From the NCBI GenBank assembly GCA_025869455.1, contig JAOZVT010000151.1, positions 1-18,299 on the forward strand: DNA of 18,299 nucleotides, read 5' to 3'. The DNA comes from Prosthecobacter sp. Lineage in GTDB: Bacteria > Verrucomicrobiota > Verrucomicrobiia > Verrucomicrobiales > Verrucomicrobiaceae. A model generated the notes under the pieces. That model was not told the DNA's origin, ran no database searches, and saw nothing but the letters and a program-made list of their open reading frames with translations. Position numbers and translations under genes: made by a program. How positions within the stretch are numbered: position 1 is the stretch's first letter; each line of letters opens with the position of its first letter. Below, piece by piece: positions 15,350 to 18,299 of the stretch.

Positions 15350-15694
15350 TCAACGTCTCCTGCGCCGATCACGGCGGTAAGGCTGATCTGACGGCTTTGC
15401 CGCCGAAATAAGAGTCAGGTATCGAGTACGCCGCCGCTCACTGAACCAATAGAGACCGAACAAAAGACCAAGTCCCAAAAAGATATTTCTCGCAGTAAAC
15501 CAAAGTGAGCTAGCACGCTGAAATCGTGTGTAGGTTTCACTGGAAAGCTGTTTTGACGCTTCTTCTAGACTATGACTTTCCAAAAGAACACCAGACAAAG
15601 CGTCAAATAAAAGGGCAGCCCCCTTGAAGTGAGCAGCAAGGGCAAGAAGTAATAACAGCAGCGCCGTGCTACCAATAGGAAAGGCAATCTTCAT
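15350..15694 (-). CDS. small membrane protein with two helices and an arginine-rich tail, unknown function
   Basis: 114 residues from ATG at 15694, preceded by GGAGG with a 6-nt spacer, so translation is well supported. Helix 1 is IGSTALLLLLLALAAHFKG, directly after a short N-terminus (possibly an uncleaved signal). A roughly 40-residue polar region (ESHSLEEASKQLSSETYTRFQRA) lies between the helices. Helix 2 is ARNIFLGLGLLFGLYWF, and the C-terminus is very basic (RRRTRY... YRRDRRRRR), probably cytoplasmic. I do not recognise a family. It stands first in the minus-strand run, 68 nt before the MBOAT gene, and is divergent from purD. A link to the glycan genes is plausible from position only. 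Confidence 0.7.
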   Translation of the reverse strand: MKIAFPIGSTALLLLLLALAAHFKGAALLFDALSGVLLESHSLEEASKQLSSETYTRFQRASSLWFTARNIFLGLGLLFGLYWFSERRRTRYLTLISAAKPSDQPYRRDRRRRR

Positions 15695-15880
15695 GACTTC
15701 CCTCCATCAAAAAGAAAAAAATGGAGAGCTCAACCTTGGAATCCCCCAAAGCCAGCCTGCCAAAAATTCCCTTTTTGAAAGGTATCTATCTCTCGATTGA
15801 TCTCAATTTTATCAGCCTAGTTCACTCTCCTCACGATGGATAGTTGCCTCCCACCGTCTTCGCGCTATGCATCCCATCCC

Positions 15881-17131
15881 ATGAAGATCCTGGTTACTGG
15901 CAAAGGCGGGCGTGAACACGCCCTCATCACCGCATTGAGCGAATCCCCGCAGCAGCATGAACTGTACTCCTACCCAGGGAGTGACGCCATCGCCACGCTG
16001 GCTACCCGCGTGGATGTCGCTGGCTTGCCCGAGCTGATCCAGTGGATGAAGGACCATACCATTGACCTCTGCGTAGCTGGTGAAGAAGCCTGGCTGGTCA
16101 AAGATCGTGGCTTGGCCAATCTATGCGCAGAAGCAGGCATCCCCTGCTGGGGCCCCTACAAAGAAGCCGCCCAGCTCGAAGCCTCTAAAATCTTCGCTAA
16201 AAAATTCCTTCAGCGTCACAGCATTCCCACCGCTGATTTCACCGTGGCCACCACAGCGGCAGAAGCCAAAGCCGCGCTGACCCAGTTCCCCATTGTCTTA
16301 AAATTTGATGGATTAGCCGCTGGCAAAGGTGTGGCCGTTTGCCCTGACCGCGCCGAGGCAGAGGCCTTCATTGATGATGTCCTGGAAAAACGCCTCTTTG
16401 GCGCAGGTGATCTCTTGATTGAGCAATGTCTCTCTGGCCCTGAAATCAGCATTTTCGTCTCCGTGTGCGATGATCAATATCAGATCCTCATGCCCGCACG
16501 CGACTACAAGCGCATTCGCGACAACGACCAGGGCCCCAACACAGGCGGGATGGGAGCCGTGGCTAGCCGCCAACTCGCCACGCCTGAGCTGATGACTCAG
16601 ATCGAAAACGAGATGGTGAAAGTGACTGTCCAGGGACTGCAAAAAGACGGTCTCAAGTATCGCGGATTTCTCTATTTCGGCATCATGCTGACACCCACCG
16701 GCCCGCAAATGCTAGAGTACAACTGCCGTTTTGGTGATCCTGAAGCCGAGGCTGTGATGCCCATGGTTCGCGGCGATTTTGCCAACTATGTTTTTGAAGC
16801 CGCTAAAGGGACGCTGAACCCTGAACTCATTCAGTTTGCCGAAGGCTGGAGCATTTGCCTCATCTCAGCCTCCGCCGGATATCCGACGACCTCCCGCAAT
16901 GGCGATGTGATCTCCGGCCTAGAAGAAGTCTCCAACGCACGAGTTTATCACTGCGGCACACGCCAAAACAGCACAGGCCAGTTTGAAACAAACGGCGGCC
17001 GTGTCCTGGCGGTAGTCGCCCAAGGCAGCACCCGTGAAGAGGCGCGCGACAAGGCCTATGCCGAGTCAAAAAAAGTGACCTTTGATGGCCTGCAACGTCG
17101 CAACGATATTGCGACCATGCACTTTGAATAA
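15881..17131 (+). CDS. purD: phosphoribosylamine--glycine ligase (GAR synthetase)
   Basis: 416 residues from ATG 15881 (MKILVTGKGGREHAL), the normal PurD start. An in-frame ATG at 15836 would add 15 residues unlike the family; neither has an SD. It catalyses the ATP-dependent joining of glycine to phosphoribosylamine in de novo purine synthesis. Domains in order: N-terminal biotin-carboxylase-like domain (1-100, with GREHAL and CVAGEEAWLVKDRGLA), ATP-grasp (GPYKEAAQLEASKIFAKKFL, FPIVLKFDGLAAGKGVAVC, LIEQCLSGPEISIFV, RDYKRIRDNDQGPNTGGMGA, RGFLYFGIMLTPTGPQMLEYNCRFGDPEAEAVMP), then the C-terminal domain (SAGYPTTSRNGDVI, TNGGRVLAVVAQG, RRNDI). All hallmark motifs are intact, so it should be active. 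It stands alone, with no other pur genes in the window. Confidence 0.96.
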   Translation: MKILVTGKGGREHALITALSESPQQHELYSYPGSDAIATLATRVDVAGLPELIQWMKDHTIDLCVAGEEAWLVKDRGLANLCAEAGIPCWGPYKEAAQLEASKIFAKKFLQRHSIPTADFTVATTAAEAKAALTQFPIVLKFDGLAAGKGVAVCPDRAEAEAFIDDVLEKRLFGAGDLLIEQCLSGPEISIFVSVCDDQYQILMPARDYKRIRDNDQGPNTGGMGAVASRQLATPELMTQIENEMVKVTVQGLQKDGLKYRGFLYFGIMLTPTGPQMLEYNCRFGDPEAEAVMPMVRGDFANYVFEAAKGTLNPELIQFAEGWSICLISASAGYPTTSRNGDVISGLEEVSNARVYHCGTRQNSTGQFETNGGRVLAVVAQGSTREEARDKAYAESKKVTFDGLQRRNDIATMHFE

Positions 17132-17143
17132 GCCAAAGTAAAA

Positions 17144-17172
17144 GTGAAGCGTGAGTGATCACGCTTCACGTT
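17144..17172. terminator. bidirectional terminator between purD and the RNase D gene
   Basis: GTGAAGCGTGA (17144-17154) and TCACGCTTCAC (17159-17169) form a perfect 11-bp stem with the loop GTGA. On the plus strand GTTCTT follows. On the minus strand the stem is followed by TTTTACTTT, a better T-tract. It therefore serves both convergent genes. Confidence 0.85.
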
Positions 17173-17215
17173 CTTAAACCCGGATTCCACGAGCGATCGC
17201 GGAGTTCGGGATTAA

Positions 17216-18268
17216 TTATTCAGCAGTAACTGGCGCGGTACCCGGCAAGACGCTGGCCAAAGACTCTTTGAGAAGCTCACGCTGCCAATCCATCAAGGCA
17301 TCCTGTCCTACACCATCAGCAACCACTTCTTCCAGCGTGCTGCGTGATCCTAAAAGGCTGCTTTCGATGTCCAGACTCTCCGCGATCTTATCTCTAAGAC
17401 CGCATAGACGATCAATCTGATCCCGCTGTGTATCACTCAGGCGTGCCTTGGCTTTTTTGACCCGTTGCGGCCAACTAGCCTGCCCTGCACGAAAAACATC
17501 CGCAATGAGGTCATGGAACTCTTTTTTCCAGCGCGGCCGCCAGCCACCAGGAGGATCCATCACACCACCGACTTCAAACGTCTCAGCATAAACCACCATC
17601 TGCTTGTTCGACATCACCCGATAACAAGGAATGTCACGCTCCATGGCAATGCCTTCACGCCATTCCCACATCGCTTTAAGAATAGCCAATCCTTTGGAAT
17701 GAAGGCGACCATTCCCCTGCACCCGCCAAGGGTCTTCTTTCGGGGCCATGCTGCGTGCAGCCACATCCACCTGGAGGTCCGCACAGCTTTGCTCAAACCA
17801 GGACTCACGCCCCTTTTCACGCAAAAGCTTCATCAGATAATCCGCGAGTGGGATCAAATAACGCACATCATCCACTGCATAGGAAAGCATGTGCTCAGGC
17901 AAGGGACGGCGGCTCCAATCTGCCTTTTGAGAAGCTTTGGAAAGCTGCAATCCAAACATGGTGTGAATCAAGGCAGCGAGACCAAATTGTCTAAAGCCGA
18001 CCAGCCGCGCAGCGATCTGCGTATCACGCACCACACGCGGAGCCCAATCATAGGTGCGGCGGAGCATCGTCAGATCATAGTCGGAACCATGAAACCAAAG
18101 CTCATGCCGATCTAACAAGGCCAACAGACCTGACACATCTGAAATAGCCAAAGGATCCACCAAGGCAAAACGCCCTGCACAGGCAACCTGTAACAGGCAG
18201 AGCTTCTCATGATAATGGTGCAAGGAGTCTGCTTCCGTATCGAGACAACAACGGTTTTCACACGTTGC
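17216..18268 (-). pseudogene. rnd: ribonuclease D-like 3'-5' exonuclease with HRDC domain; N-terminal coding interrupted by in-frame TAG
   Basis: The frame is open from 18268 down to the stop at 17216, but the only start codon in it is TTG 18223 (335 residues, MHHYHEKLCLLQVA). The codons before that TTG read LDTEADS, which is the first catalytic DEDD motif (Asp and Glu) of RNase D, so starting at TTG would remove the active site. Further up, after ATCENRCC, an in-frame TAG lies at 18269-18271. Upstream of it the frame again looks coding (WLQETEAHM) up to the window edge. Counting from TTG, the remaining motifs are LWFHGSDYDLTMLRR, VVRDTQIAARLVG with FGLAALI, LSKASQKADWSRRPLPEHMLSYAVDDVRYLIPLAD (Tyr and Asp of the third motif), then an HRDC-like helical domain from about 180 to 290. 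Family members trim tRNA and other RNA 3' ends using two metal ions. It is either a 5'-broken gene or a sequence error near the end of the window. Confidence 0.75.
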
Positions 18269-18299
18269 CTACATATGAGCCTCCGTTTCCTGGAGCCAT

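Noticed and set aside
15776..15830. Possible sigma-70 promoter for purD (TTGAAA near 15776)
   Set aside because: No acceptable -10 hexamer lies 16-18 nt downstream, so it is not reported as a promoter.
17465..18115. 216-residue plus-strand open frame antisense to the RNase D-like gene
   Set aside because: The RNase D and HRDC motifs on the minus strand explain this DNA. The antisense product is rich in His/Pro/Thr without any pattern.

Overview
The window looks like a chromosomal stretch of a Verrucomicrobiota bacterium, probably near Verrucomicrobium/Prosthecobacter. This is inferred from gene content: a LamG-type protein with a PEP-CTERM tail (PEPSR, hydrophobic helix, RRRR), a membrane anti-sigma/FecR protein carrying a LamG domain beside an ECF sigma factor, a secreted formylglycine-type sulfatase, a Tat-exported Gfo/Idh/MocA oxidoreductase and a secreted FAD oxidoreductase with a golvesin-like C-terminal domain. 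GC content appears moderate. Few starts have a Shine-Dalgarno (SD) sequence; the clear exceptions are near 8485, 15292 and 15703. I saw no rRNA, tRNA, CRISPR array, insertion sequence or phage gene. No stretch longer than 300 bases lacks a gene.

Left part (1-6494, all + strand): the 3' end of an EF-hand-containing membrane-anchored protein; a secreted FAD-dependent oxidoreductase closed by a strong terminator (2783-2818); a structured intergenic segment (2909-2962); a FecR/LamG anti-sigma gene cut by one in-frame TGA at 3395-3397; an ECF sigma factor; and a Tat-signal Gfo/Idh/MocA oxidoreductase.

Middle part (6504-10230): a small four-helix membrane protein (-), a cytoplasmic FKBP prolyl isomerase (+), a LamG/PEP-CTERM exported protein (-) preceded by a five-codon minigene with a perfect SD, and a secreted sulfatase (+) ending in a textbook terminator.

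Right part (10227-15694, all - strand): transcribed right to left are a small two-helix protein, an AlgI-like MBOAT O-acyltransferase, a membrane-anchored SGNH-fold protein 4 nt behind it, an O-antigen-ligase-like protein with C-terminal TPR repeats, and a SanA/YdcF-type envelope protein 3 nt behind that. I infer an envelope or exopolysaccharide module that ligates or polymerises a glycan and O-acetylates it.

The end holds purD (+) and a convergent ribonuclease D-like gene (-), with a perfect 11-bp hairpin between them. The RNase D reading frame runs past its only usable start through the first catalytic motif (LDTEAD) and then meets an in-frame TAG at 18269-18271. The window therefore contains two genes broken by a single in-frame stop. 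They may be real nonsense mutations or sequence errors, and they are the main points to check.
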